Origin: Lachnospiraceae bacterium
GTDB taxonomy: Bacteria; Bacillota; Clostridia; Lachnospirales; Lachnospiraceae
DNA: 32,504 bases
NCBI GenBank assembly: GCA_021201665.1
Contig: JAJQEO010000097.1
Coordinates: 1-32,504 of the forward strand
Reading direction: 5' to 3'
Shown: one piece after another, positions 1-8,509 of the stretch
Numbering within the stretch: position 1 is the stretch's first letter
Layout: every line of letters begins with the position of its first letter
Made by a program: the position numbers and the translations under genes
The notes under the pieces: generated by a model
Database searches by the model: none
The model's input: only the letters and a program-made list of their open reading frames with translations
What the model was told of the DNA's origin: nothing

Positions 1-168
1 CCGTGGAAGCCGCCGCCCGGCAGCGTCTCCTGCTGCTCGCCCCCGTGGAAGCCGCCCCCCGGAAGGGTCTCCTGCTGCTCGCCCCCGTGGAAGCCGCCGC
101 CCGGCAGCGTCTCCTGCTGCTCGCCCCCGTGGAAACCGCCGCCCGGAAGGATCTCTCTGCGCTCATAA
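1..168. repeat. 42-bp coding tandem repeat (four copies to the edge)
   Basis: Successive units start with CCGTGGAA at 1, 43, 85 and 127. Differences between copies are few, for example CAGCGT versus AAGGGT. In the minus frame each unit is a 14-residue GEQQETLPGGGFHG block. The array continues past the window edge. Confidence 0.9.
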
Positions 169-209
169 CCTTCTGCCATCATTTCTTTTCTTTCATTTAC
201 GTTCATCAT
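1..209 (-). CDS. 5' part of a protein made of 14-residue tandem repeats (partial at window edge)
   Basis: The minus strand reads from ATG at 209 through to the window edge without a stop, so this is the first 69 codons of a longer gene. An AAAAGGAG ribosome binding site lies 9 bases before the ATG; a second ATG follows immediately. After a charged N-terminus (MMNVNERKEMMAEGYERREI) the protein turns into exact tandem copies of GEQQETLPGGGFHG. The DNA period is exactly 42 bp (unit starts at 127, 85, 43 and 1), and the copies are almost identical, which suggests recent expansion or homogenisation. There is no signal peptide or membrane segment in the visible part. I do not recognise the family. 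It lies downstream of the kinase-nuclease gene on the same strand but behind a good terminator, so it is probably a separate transcription unit. Confidence 0.75.
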   Translation of the reverse strand, partial: MMNVNERKEMMAEGYERREILPGGGFHGGEQQETLPGGGFHGGEQQETLPGGGFHGGEQQETLPGGGFH

Positions 210-404
210 AGTACAATTCTCCTTTTCTTTTTTTGATTTTTTGTTTTATTGTTTGTTTTTGGTAACTGTCTGCAAAGTCTTCGGTCATCGCCCGATCAGG
301 ATTGTTTATCCCTCCTCCTTCTTAAGATAGACAAATTCTATCATCCGCTTTTTCCTGTCGTCAGGGGGGGAGCCGACAGAATAATCCCTCTCGCAGCCCT
401 GTGC

Positions 405-433
405 ATAAAAAGGCCCGCCTTTTACGGCGGGCC
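405..433 (-). terminator. Rho-independent terminator after the kinase-nuclease gene
   Basis: Perfect 8-bp GC arms, GGCCCGCC at 412-419 and GGCGGGCC at 426-433, enclose a 6-base loop. On the minus strand the hairpin is followed by TTTTT, the arrangement of an intrinsic terminator for transcription coming from 551-4990. Confidence 0.85.
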
Positions 434-468
434 GGAGGAAATCTGTCGGTTTTCATGTTCCATATCGC

Positions 469-503
469 ATGTTTTATGTTTTATGTTTTATGTTTTATGT
501 TTT
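469..503. repeat. Five perfect copies of the heptamer ATGTTTT
   Basis: Units start at 469, 476, 483, 490 and 497 and decay into related A/T-rich sequence up to the stop codon at 551. The array lies in the 3' untranslated region of the kinase-nuclease gene, between its stop and its terminator. Confidence 0.9.
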
Positions 504-550
504 ACATTTTGCGTTTCACGTATCATATTCCATGTCTTATGCCTTATGTT

Positions 551-3500
551 TTACGTTTCATCCTCCATCAGCTGCTTCAGTGTCTGGCCGATGTGGATGA
601 TTTTGTCTTCCGCGGAGATGGTCTTGATGCTCAGCTGGTCTCCGCGGCTTCTCTGCATAGTGTTCAATTCGTTTGCGACGGCATTGGAATGTGCATAGGT
701 ATTTCCAAGCAGCACTGTGGTCGTCCCGATGCCGAACTGATTTGCTATGCTGTGCAGCTTATGGTAATAATCCAGTTTCAGCTCTACCACTGCCTTACAC
801 TCTACGATGATGCTGCGGAAGCCTTTGGTCATTATCAGATCGAGCTCATTTTTTACGCCATCCTTTTCCCAGCCGAATTCGTATCCGCAAGCCACATCGT
901 CGAAATAGCCGGTTTTCAGCACATCATAGTAGGCGTACACTTCGAGGATTTCCCCGGCGCTCGTCAGAAGCTTTTTTATCTGCGATGAAGAATATACAAA
1001 GCTTACCGGACCGGGATCCTTCTGGGGCTCCAGCTGGCTGATAAAATGCGCCTTTTCGAGCTGTTTTAAGACAGCATGGGAATACTTCCATTTCCCGGTT
1101 CCGTCCGGATCCAGATCCAGGTTCCTGACAGTCAGTAAATTCAATTTTACATCCACATAGTCCCCATTGCAGGACTTATACTTCCGTGTCTCCAGACCAT
1201 AGTATGGAAGCAGGTACTGCGGTTTCTGGAAAATAGTATTTAAATGCTTCTCATATTCAACATTTGCTTTCAGCTCCAGCCTGCAGGTATCGCTTGTATG
1301 GCTGGTCAGAAGGTAGTCCTTTTCCACGATCTGATACTCTGCCAGCTCCTGCAAAAGTCTTTTCACCGTTGAAAACGTGTAATCCGGCAGGAAATAAGTC
1401 AGGCTCACTAAAACAGGATTTGCGGCAGTGCTGAGGGCAATCCTGACCAATGGTTTCTGATCTGCTTCATACTTCTGCAGATGCATACACAGCCGGTTCC
1501 AGTTCCCAACGCCGTTCTCAAACCGTTTGTTGGACAGATACTTTCCTGTATAGATATCCCAGAGTGCCTCATAATCATCGGAAAATTCCGGCATCGTATA
1601 GCGGGTATCTGCAGCATTCATCAGACCAAACATGTCCCGGATCCGGATGAAGGAGCCATCCTTTACAAAACGAAGGTATTCGCAGCCGATCCGCTTCGTA
1701 AATTCCTTGTTTCTCCAGTCAAATTCAAAATAGGGAATCTGAAGGCTGGTAATCCGGTCGATAAATCTGGCATTTTCATACGCCGAAGGAAACAGGGCAG
1801 TCCCTCCGTCATACAGACTCACCGGATTTTTCTTCAGATCTTCTGCAAACTGTTCTGCGGCATCCGCGTAATTCCCGGCGCGTGTGAGCACAGATGACTC
1901 CAGCCAGGAATTGCCGCTGCCCTCCTGATGCTTCTTTTCGAGTCTTTTTAACTCTTTCTGCAGGTTTTCGTATTCTTTCCCGGAGATTTCTTTCATGCAG
2001 GAAATCACCAGCCTGACTGCGCAGTGCACGTTCCGTCCGCAGAAATAATTCAGGATGGCATCCAGCTTGCGGACCAGCAGCTCCACAGAGGAATCCGGAT
2101 AGCAGCAGTAGAAGAACGTTATTTTCTCGGGCGACAAAATGGTAGCCGCGGCTACGTTGGCGAAAACCACGTCATTTCTCCCATTCAGATATTTTCCGTC
2201 TTCAAGTGCCATGGCAATGGACGGCATATAGCGGAAGGTCAGGATAAATGGGATCTTCTCCACTAAGGTATAGTCAATTTCCTTGTAATTGCGGTACAGG
2301 TTGCTCTCGATCACCGGGAAAAAGTCGCGCTCAATGACCGCCAGGCGCTCCTCGATCTTCACGCGGGCTTCCTCGCTTAAGCCCCCCAGAGAAGCCTTCA
2401 GGCTGTCTGAATAATAGTCATACTGGCGGGTATAGCTTTCCACTCCACTGATGATATTTTTCAGGGCAAAGCGGAACTGCTTAAAGGCTCTTACCGCCTC
2501 AACACACTCATTTGGGATCAGGTTCTGGATAACGGTCAGATCCGGATTCTGGCTCAAAGCCTCTGCGCGCAGCTGATCCGCCTCACGCTTAAAGCATCTG
2601 TGAAGCTCGATGGACATGCGGTCCAGGTCGTCCAGGCCAGGATCGATTTCTCCCTCATCCCATTTTTTATGATGGTTTTCTGTGTACTCCGGCTCCTCAA
2701 GCGGCGCACCCGGTATACTGTATACCAGACATGGATGTGTACGATTGGCGTTATCCTTCACGTCTCTCCGCGTAACACAGTCCGCCAGCTTCAGCTGCCC
2801 CTTCCCATCTCTCGGCGCTGTCCATCCGTCCGCTGCCTTTTCGAGTATCCATCTCCTGTGCTCCAGCTCTACAAGCCGGTCAAACTTCGCTTTCGCCTCT
2901 TCATCGGTCTTTTTAGAGTCCAGAATCTGTTTTTGAAACTGGACAGCCATTTCCAGAGGATCCTCACAGTCGATTCCCACGCTGTGCAGTTTATATTTAA
3001 TGGAAAGAACAAAGGCCAGCGAGGATGAGCGGTTATATTTCTCTTTTGCGGTCTCGCCCTTGAAAAATATATTTCTCTCCTTTGTAACATCCATGTTCAG
3101 CATGCTCTTGCTGTTCCAGGCAATATGTGTATTAAAGGCCATTTCCGCCAGATTCTGATCAATTGCCGACACATAGACCGGTTCATTTATGTATACCGGA
3201 TATAAATTTTTCTGATCTGCCCTCCTGGACCGGCCGGTCTTCTCGCTGATGTAGCATACAGGGCATGGATCGTCCAGGTATTCCGCGCAAAGGGCCGCGA
3301 CCGACCGGCTCAGGGCGTCATTTCCTAATGCCACAAAGACATAATTGTATTTTTTATCCGCGTACATCGCTTTCAGGAACAGATTTTCTACGATTTCCCT
3401 GTTTACCTGCGACGGTTTTGTCGTAAACTGAAGCGCGGCGCTTTCTCCCTCCAGCGTCTCGGAAACACTGTGGAACTCCAGATTCGCGTACGCTCTATGT

Positions 3501-4990
3501 CTGGCGCCGACCATGGAGCCATCCACATTTACAAATTCGCAGATCGCCGGGCGGAACTGAAGATAAGCTTCCTTATCCTTTTCCGGCTCATCTGATACCG
3601 CGCAGATATTCAGATTCACATCAGCCATCTGGCCGGACTGGAGGCAGATATCCAGAAATCTCTGTCCATAGGTCCCCGCCCCGATCATCAGGACGTTGAT
3701 GTCCGTCACACCTTCCGGGACAGAGCCGTACAGCGGATGTTCATAGAGCAGCTTCTGTATGGTCAGAGTCGGGTCCGAAAGCCCCGCTTTACTTTTTGGG
3801 GCAGGCATCGACAGGATTCTGGAAAGTCTGTCCTCCGCTTTTTTAAAGTCCTCTTTCAATTCAGAACAGCTCTGGTATCTCTTTCTCGGATCTCTGGCCA
3901 GGCACTTCTCCAGAATCTTACAGATCCGGGACATCAGCGTTGCGTCCGAATTGGTCTCCGACGCCTGGAACAGGGCCGAATGCCTGACCAGCTGACTGAT
4001 CCTGGAATAATAGTAGTCGTGGTACAGTCCGTCCGGAACATCAGGTGTAATGACCAGGGCGTGAAACAGCATAGCCCCCAGGGAATAAATATCGGAGCGG
4101 TTATCCGCTCTTCCCCTGATTACCTCGGGAGCGCAATACCCTTCCGTACCGGAGGGTCTGATCTCTTCACTCTTAATGGAACACAGCGTATTGATGTCAA
4201 ACAGGGAGATATTGTTCGCTTTTATTTTATAGTCACTGTCATACTGAACCAGGAAATTTGACGGGTTGATATCCATATGCATCAGCCCGGCGGTATGCAA
4301 TGCCTTGATGCAGTCTGTAAGCTCAATAAACACACGCAGGATATTTTCCAGCTTTTCCTCTGATTTCGAGGAAGGACTGTTTCTTACCTCGTCTAAATAC
4401 TGATTAAAGCCTTTTCCCGGAACACCGGGAGACCAGATGTAAACCGAAGGACGCCGTTCACCGGCAGCTTCGCTGCTTTCCTGGCTCCATTTTTTCAGGA
4501 TCGATAAGGGAGATCTGAAAGCCTTTTCCCCGGGCTGTTCCTTTTCCAGGATGCCATAGAGAATTTCTCCATACTGAATATAGCTTTTCAGGATTTCATT
4601 ATCTGGATTTTCCGCAATGACCTGCCTCAAAAGCCTGTAAGTGCCAATGTATTCCCGGCACATCTCTTCAAACTGGCGAATATCCCCCGCGCTGGCCACA
4701 AGCTGCCCGTCCGGAAGCCGTTCCAGCAGATAACCGCAGATTACATCTCCGTCAACCGATTCAGCCGGATAAAATTCTTTTAATTTTCCGGTTTCCACAG
4801 TCCCATCCTTCAAAACCCTGGCGGCCTCATAGCATACCGTTGACCCGCCCTCTCCAATCACTGATCTGATAAAATACCTTTCCGGCGAGCTGCCATCTTC
4901 ATTTCTGGAAAGAGTAATCCATCCCGTCAGAAAATTACGGCCTGACACTTGATCTGACACCTGGCCTGACATTTGACCTGACATTTCCAT
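551..4990 (-). CDS. Ser/Thr kinase - Rossmann - RyR - CARF-like - PD-(D/E)xK nuclease fusion protein
   Basis: Multidomain protein of 1479 residues. Kinase (about 38-395): Gly loop GEGGST 45-50, KEFYP Lys near 71, catalytic HMDINPSN with D240 and N245, DIN (for DFG) at D265, APE 287-289. Rossmann, TrkA-like (about 430-620): GAGTYGQ 437-443. RyR-like (about 703-800): LELEHRRW, DGW, HPCLV and LDRMSIEL. CARF-like (about 915-1110): NVAAATILSPEKITFFY, then GGTALFPSA near 1062, resembling the GGTK stretch of DUF1887 proteins. Winged-helix-like segment about 1180-1230. Nuclease (about 1335-1465): NELDLIMTKG with D1384, and ECK with E1397/K1399, as in Card1/Can2. I chose ATG 4990 because AAGGAG lies 9 bases upstream and the open frame beyond it runs through a palindromic element. 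The N-terminus is a 12-bp DNA repeat encoding MSGQ-like units. Kinase and nuclease residues look intact. Inference: a signal-gated nuclease for defence or stress. No cas genes are nearby. Confidence 0.85.
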   Translation of the reverse strand: MEMSGQMSGQVSDQVSGRNFLTGWITLSRNEDGSSPERYFIRSVIGEGGSTVCYEAARVLKDGTVETGKLKEFYPAESVDGDVICGYLLERLPDGQLVASAGDIRQFEEMCREYIGTYRLLRQVIAENPDNEILKSYIQYGEILYGILEKEQPGEKAFRSPLSILKKWSQESSEAAGERRPSVYIWSPGVPGKGFNQYLDEVRNSPSSKSEEKLENILRVFIELTDCIKALHTAGLMHMDINPSNFLVQYDSDYKIKANNISLFDINTLCSIKSEEIRPSGTEGYCAPEVIRGRADNRSDIYSLGAMLFHALVITPDVPDGLYHDYYYSRISQLVRHSALFQASETNSDATLMSRICKILEKCLARDPRKRYQSCSELKEDFKKAEDRLSRILSMPAPKSKAGLSDPTLTIQKLLYEHPLYGSVPEGVTDINVLMIGAGTYGQRFLDICLQSGQMADVNLNICAVSDEPEKDKEAYLQFRPAICEFVNVDGSMVGARHRAYANLEFHSVSETLEGESAALQFTTKPSQVNREIVENLFLKAMYADKKYNYVFVALGNDALSRSVAALCAEYLDDPCPVCYISEKTGRSRRADQKNLYPVYINEPVYVSAIDQNLAEMAFNTHIAWNSKSMLNMDVTKERNIFFKGETAKEKYNRSSSLAFVLSIKYKLHSVGIDCEDPLEMAVQFQKQILDSKKTDEEAKAKFDRLVELEHRRWILEKAADGWTAPRDGKGQLKLADCVTRRDVKDNANRTHPCLVYSIPGAPLEEPEYTENHHKKWDEGEIDPGLDDLDRMSIELHRCFKREADQLRAEALSQNPDLTVIQNLIPNECVEAVRAFKQFRFALKNIISGVESYTRQYDYYSDSLKASLGGLSEEARVKIEERLAVIERDFFPVIESNLYRNYKEIDYTLVEKIPFILTFRYMPSIAMALEDGKYLNGRNDVVFANVAAATILSPEKITFFYCCYPDSSVELLVRKLDAILNYFCGRNVHCAVRLVISCMKEISGKEYENLQKELKRLEKKHQEGSGNSWLESSVLTRAGNYADAAEQFAEDLKKNPVSLYDGGTALFPSAYENARFIDRITSLQIPYFEFDWRNKEFTKRIGCEYLRFVKDGSFIRIRDMFGLMNAADTRYTMPEFSDDYEALWDIYTGKYLSNKRFENGVGNWNRLCMHLQKYEADQKPLVRIALSTAANPVLVSLTYFLPDYTFSTVKRLLQELAEYQIVEKDYLLTSHTSDTCRLELKANVEYEKHLNTIFQKPQYLLPYYGLETRKYKSCNGDYVDVKLNLLTVRNLDLDPDGTGKWKYSHAVLKQLEKAHFISQLEPQKDPGPVSFVYSSSQIKKLLTSAGEILEVYAYYDVLKTGYFDDVACGYEFGWEKDGVKNELDLIMTKGFRSIIVECKAVVELKLDYYHKLHSIANQFGIGTTTVLLGNTYAHSNAVANELNTMQRSRGDQLSIKTISAEDKIIHIGQTLKQLMEDET

Positions 4991-5100
4991 AACCCGTATC
5001 TCCTTATCTTTTTTTGCGTATTTCAGACTGCCTGTACCCTTTGTTTTCATGTATTTCCTGAGCCGGATAACCCGGAACCGGACTTTTGCCGTTTTGCGCA

Positions 5101-5222
5101 GGAAATCGCTCTTCGCTTCGGTCGTTGCCTGTGTCCTCGATTTTCTGCGAAAATCGGGACATATAACGCGTGCCACTGGCACGCAGCAACGGCGCAAAGT
5201 AAAACGACTTACGTCGTTTTCT
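5101..5222. repeat. Palindromic element, copy 1 (between the two large genes)
   Basis: Nested inverted repeats: CGATTTTC/GAAAATCG around a 3-base loop (5138-5156), GCGTGCC/GGCACGC (5168-5184), flanking GTCGTTGC and GCAACGGC, and a separate AAAACGAC/GTCGTTTT hairpin (5201-5220). The core from 5134 to 5182 is nearly identical to a second copy at 7791-7844. The element lies in the 245-base gap upstream of the kinase-nuclease start. It contains no T-tract, so it is not a standard terminator. Confidence 0.8.
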
Positions 5223-5235
5223 ATAAGTGCCTGAC

Positions 5236-7677
5236 TTACATGTATCCGTTGTTTTCCACCAGATAGAAAAACAGGGAAATCACCACATACATATCGAAAA
5301 TATTTTTTTCACTCAGCGGCTGATATCTGGCCTCTTTCAGGATCGGGCTGATGGTAGAGTCATAATCCTCAAAGACCTCCGGGAACGTATTCGGGCTTTC
5401 GCTCTCCATTTCGTTCAGCAGCACGATATAATAATTCAGATGAATCGCGATCAGCTCGCTTCTTGTAACGCGCTTTTCGAACCGCAGCCTGCCAACCAGA
5501 AGCTCATCCAGCATCATCTCCGTGGCATCGTCGGCTTCATAATAACGGTAAGAAACTCTCCGAAGCAGCGTGTTCATCCGCTCATCTTCATAATTACACA
5601 CGTCCAGGATATAATTATCCTTCTGGGGATCCGGCCTTTTTATGGCAAAGCCAAGATCTGTCAAAGTGGAAACCGCACTGGATAACTGCTTCCCGGCTGA
5701 TACAATGCCTTTGGCCTGCATACCGCTTTGCAGCCTGCGCATGGAGACGGGCTCCTCCGTGCTTTGTGATAAAATATGAAGAGTCAGAAGAATGCGCTTT
5801 CTCTGCATCATATTAAATCGTCCGTTCGTAATCCGGACGCGGTCATCCAGAGCGGCTACCACCTTCATAAAGTCCGCGTCATACAAAAAACGTTCCTCAA
5901 GGAATCCCTTCAGCTTCCATTCAAATTCCGTGTTTATCCGGAAAAGCATGTCTTCCTTCACTTCTTTCGGCTGAGCCGCCCACTGAATGGAATCATACAA
6001 ATCAAAATCCAGGACTTCACTGTCCAGGTCCTCCATGATTTCCTCTATGAGATCGGCAGCTGTACTCTCCTCAGAAGAGATCATAATCCGGGCCGCGCCT
6101 GTATTGGCAGGATCCTTTATTTTAAATTCGGAAGTAACATAATCTACAATTTGATTGATCTTTTTTTTAAGAAGCTCAGAAATCACCTGATCGCGGTAGA
6201 ACCTCGTGTTTGTGGCTGCCCTTTTTTCCGTCTTGTCAGAGACTGTTTTCGCGCGCTTCACGCATTCTTCAATCAGGGATTCTGCCATGTCGATTTTCTG
6301 CCCCGGAGTCATATCCAGCTCCCGATGGCTTAGAAAATACACATAGATCGCCTCGACATAGTTCTTATAGTTAATTCCTTCGCCGGTCGGTTCCTTTTCC
6401 ACGCTGCTGGCCGTTTTGCTGTCCGCATAATCTCCGGAAAGAAACCGCAGTAAATTGTCGTTATAAAAATCCTGAAACAGGTTTGTCTCGATATCCGTAT
6501 CGGAGTCGTCATCAGAGCCCTCCACCGAAACGGTCATCCCGAAGACAAAAGCAAAATAATATAAATAGATCTTCGTCTTACCATTTACCCTGAAATTACC
6601 TGCAGCCAGGTCAGAACACATATCCAGCAGGTCAGCATCTAAATCGTTCTTTTTTTTCGCTGCCTTTTTTGCCCTGAGAGCGTCCCTTTTTGCATATTTG
6701 TACCGAACATCCACAGTTTCTTCTTTTGCATTTTTCTTTGTCTCTGCCTTTACTCCTGTCCCGGCATCTGCTTCTGCTTTTCCGGAGGCGGATTTTGACA
6801 AGCGCTTTATTTGCCTTAACTGGCTTCGGAAATCGCGCTCCAGAGCGTTCACGAGCTCCGCGGTTTGTGCAGGCTCCGTTTTCAGCTCTGTTTTCGACTG
6901 CAGATTGTTCTTTATAACAAAGGCAATTTCTTTTACCTTTTCAGAGTCTGTAAGACCCTCCTGCTCCAGATCATTCTTTTTCAGAAAATCATCCAGTAAT
7001 GCACACGTATCCTCCGTCAGTTCCAGCTCCGTAAAATCCAGCCTGTCGTCAGCCTGGTATTTTCCTATCTGATCCGCAATGAATAACAGAACCTCCACGG
7101 GGGTCAGTTCGATCGGCGCATGCTCAAAAACAGAATCATCTATTTTCGAAATCAAAAGCTTTTTCCGGCCATCCGCGCTCATGGATGAGAGGCTCTCTTT
7201 TTCCTCCCCGCTCAGTCTCTCTTTTGCCCATCCGTAAAATGGACCAGTGTGAAAGCGCCGGAAGCTCTCATCCGTACCAGAGAGGAATTTCTTCAGAATA
7301 GCGGTCCTCACGGTATCCTTGTTATACTCCGGAGCCAGTCTTCGCACCGTACGCTCCATATACGCGGCCGGATCCACTGAGTTGGCGTACATATCGTAAA
7401 ACAGCTGCAATAAATCCTCTTTCATCTGCGCACGAGTCGGGATTGTCTCCAGAATGGAAGGATCTGCGCAAAGATCTTCCATATTCATTCCGCGCGCTTT
7501 GCACAGCTTCCTCAGATCATTTCCCCTAAAGATCTTCGAATCCTTCGGAGCATTATTATAATCATTCAAAGCGAGTTCAAAATCCTCCCGGCAATAATAG
7601 CTTTTTAATTTTAACACTTTTTCCCGGAAGTTTGTACGATTTATTTTAGTATACTCTAACTCATTGCGGCCTTCCAT
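5236..7677 (-). CDS. Large uncharacterised protein, partner of the kinase-nuclease
   Basis: An 813-residue, largely alpha-helical soluble protein that I do not recognise. The ATG at 7677 has AAGGGAG 8 bases upstream. Visible parts: an N-terminal helical region (1-290); a low-complexity linker rich in Lys, Ala and Glu (about 293-345) that includes RAKKAAKKK and could bind nucleic acid; a middle region with an acidic insert SDDDSDTDIE (388-397); and a segment at about 620-700 with helix-turn-helix-like spacing (MQRKRILLTLHILSQ, then MRRLQSG, then SSAVSTLTDLGFAI), which resembles a winged helix. There is no signal peptide, clear membrane span or recognised catalytic motif. It is read just before the kinase-nuclease gene in the same direction, 245 bases away, and the two have similar base composition. 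Inference: adaptor, sensor or substrate of the kinase. Confidence 0.8.
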   Translation of the reverse strand: MEGRNELEYTKINRTNFREKVLKLKSYYCREDFELALNDYNNAPKDSKIFRGNDLRKLCKARGMNMEDLCADPSILETIPTRAQMKEDLLQLFYDMYANSVDPAAYMERTVRRLAPEYNKDTVRTAILKKFLSGTDESFRRFHTGPFYGWAKERLSGEEKESLSSMSADGRKKLLISKIDDSVFEHAPIELTPVEVLLFIADQIGKYQADDRLDFTELELTEDTCALLDDFLKKNDLEQEGLTDSEKVKEIAFVIKNNLQSKTELKTEPAQTAELVNALERDFRSQLRQIKRLSKSASGKAEADAGTGVKAETKKNAKEETVDVRYKYAKRDALRAKKAAKKKNDLDADLLDMCSDLAAGNFRVNGKTKIYLYYFAFVFGMTVSVEGSDDDSDTDIETNLFQDFYNDNLLRFLSGDYADSKTASSVEKEPTGEGINYKNYVEAIYVYFLSHRELDMTPGQKIDMAESLIEECVKRAKTVSDKTEKRAATNTRFYRDQVISELLKKKINQIVDYVTSEFKIKDPANTGAARIMISSEESTAADLIEEIMEDLDSEVLDFDLYDSIQWAAQPKEVKEDMLFRINTEFEWKLKGFLEERFLYDADFMKVVAALDDRVRITNGRFNMMQRKRILLTLHILSQSTEEPVSMRRLQSGMQAKGIVSAGKQLSSAVSTLTDLGFAIKRPDPQKDNYILDVCNYEDERMNTLLRRVSYRYYEADDATEMMLDELLVGRLRFEKRVTRSELIAIHLNYYIVLLNEMESESPNTFPEVFEDYDSTISPILKEARYQPLSEKNIFDMYVVISLFFYLVENNGYM

Positions 7678-7745
7678 GCTCTCATCTCCCTTGATCGTCC
7701 CATTTGTATAGTCAGGCTACACACCACGCACTTGCTGCGGGGATC

Positions 7746-7872
7746 CTGCGTGCCAGTGACATCTTCACTTCGTTCCGGTCTGTCCCTGCGTCCTCGATTT
7801 TCTGCGAAAATCGGGACAGAAAACGCATGCCACTGGCACGCAGGGACCGACCGAAGCGAAGCAAAACATAGT
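7746..7872. repeat. Palindromic element, copy 2 (between fabZ and the 813-residue gene)
   Basis: Shares the core TCCTCGATTTTCTGCGAAAA and the following TCGGGACA with copy 1 at 5134-5161, and the CACTGGCACGCAG arm with 5173-5185. Here the outer arms are also present: CTGCGTGCCAGTG (7746-7758) pairs with CACTGGCACGCAG (7831-7843), and CTTCACTTCGTTCCGGTC-type sequence pairs imperfectly with GACCGACCGAAGCGAAG. The whole could fold as a branched hairpin of about 100 nt. It occupies most of the 201-base gap between fabZ and the large gene. Confidence 0.8.
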
Positions 7873-7878
7873 GTTTTC

Positions 7879-8301
7879 TTACTGAATTACAAATGTCAGC
7901 TCTGCGTCCGTGCAGACCTTGTCATCCACATACGCAGTGGCCTTTCCAACGCCGACCGGTCCTTTGACCTTGATCACTTCGAGTTCCAGGCGAAGAACGT
8001 CGCCCGGCACGACCTTCCGGCGGAAACGCGCTTTGTTGACGCCGCCGAAGAGAACCAGCCGCCCCTTATACTCCTCCTGAGAGAGGATTGCGACCGCACC
8101 CACCTGCGCAAGCGCCTCCAGAATCAGCACCCCCGGCATCACCGGCTCCTGCGGAAAATGCCCCGCAAAAAAAGGCTCATTGTAGCTCACGGCCTTGCGC
8201 CCGACGGCGCGCACGCCCGGCTCCAGCTCATCGATCCGGTCCACCAGAAGAAATGGGGAACGGTGCGGTAATATTTCCATAATCTGTTTTGTGTCCAGCA
8301 T
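7879..8301 (-). CDS. fabZ: 3-hydroxyacyl-ACP dehydratase FabZ
   Basis: Dehydrates (3R)-hydroxyacyl-ACP to trans-2-enoyl-ACP in the cytosolic type II fatty-acid elongation cycle. The 140-residue product has the normal family length and a single hot-dog fold. The catalytic signature is intact: [11 protein letters not shown] with His48, followed by LEALAQ with Glu62. The N-terminal [14 protein letters not shown] block is also typical. An AGGCAGGG sequence precedes the ATG at 8301. It is the last gene of the fab cluster and is separated from fabF by 208 bases of repeat-rich DNA, wider than other gaps in the cluster. Confidence 0.95.
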   Translation of the reverse strand: MLDTKQIMEILPHRSPFLLVDRIDELEPGVRAVGRKAVSYNEPFFAGHFPQEPVMPGVLILEALAQVGAVAILSQEEYKGRLVLFGGVNKARFRRKVVPGDVLRLELEVIKVKGPVGVGKATAYVDDKVCTDAELTFVIQ

Positions 8302-8327
8302 ATTTTTTCCCTGCCTTTTCTTGTATC

Positions 8328-8440
8328 ATTCGCTTCGGCCGATTAATTTACTTCGGCTGCTTCAGCTTCGCTTCGGTGGATTGAGTTACTTCGGCTGCTT
8401 CGCTTCGGTGGATTCTTCGAATGCTCTGCTTCGGCCGACT
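8328..8440. repeat. CTTCGG-rich direct repeats between fabF and fabZ
   Basis: Two copies of a unit reading TTACTTCGGCTGCTTC followed by GCTTCGGTGGATT lie at 8348-8382 and 8386-8414; the first has an extra AGCTTC. They are flanked by GCTTCGGCCGA at 8331-8341 and 8429-8439. GCTTCGCTTCGG also occurs in the palindromic elements near 5110 and, inverted, near 7850. No reading frame with a ribosome binding site is seen here. Confidence 0.75.
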
Positions 8441-8509
8441 CATTTCGCCTCGAGCGATTCATTTTATCGCTGCGATACCGGCGATCTATAAACTACTCTC
8501 TGCGCTGTA

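Larger units (their letters stand above)
210..550. other. Intergenic region: terminator, heptamer repeat, leader of the repeat protein
   Basis: No gene is seen in this 341-base gap. It holds the heptamer repeat next to the kinase-nuclease stop codon, a GC-rich terminator hairpin at 405-433, a run of seven G at 364-370, a short inverted repeat GATAG/CTATC at 326-342, and the A/T-rich 5' leader of the gene starting at 209. I could not identify a convincing promoter for that gene. Confidence 0.7.

Noticed and set aside
4991..5197. N-terminal extension of the kinase-nuclease frame
   Set aside because: The extra 69 codons run through the palindromic element and lack a ribosome binding site, while ATG 4990 has a good one.
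8302..8509. Missing small gene (for example accB) between fabF and fabZ
   Set aside because: No frame with a biotin-carrier motif or a start signal is seen; the gap is made of repeats.
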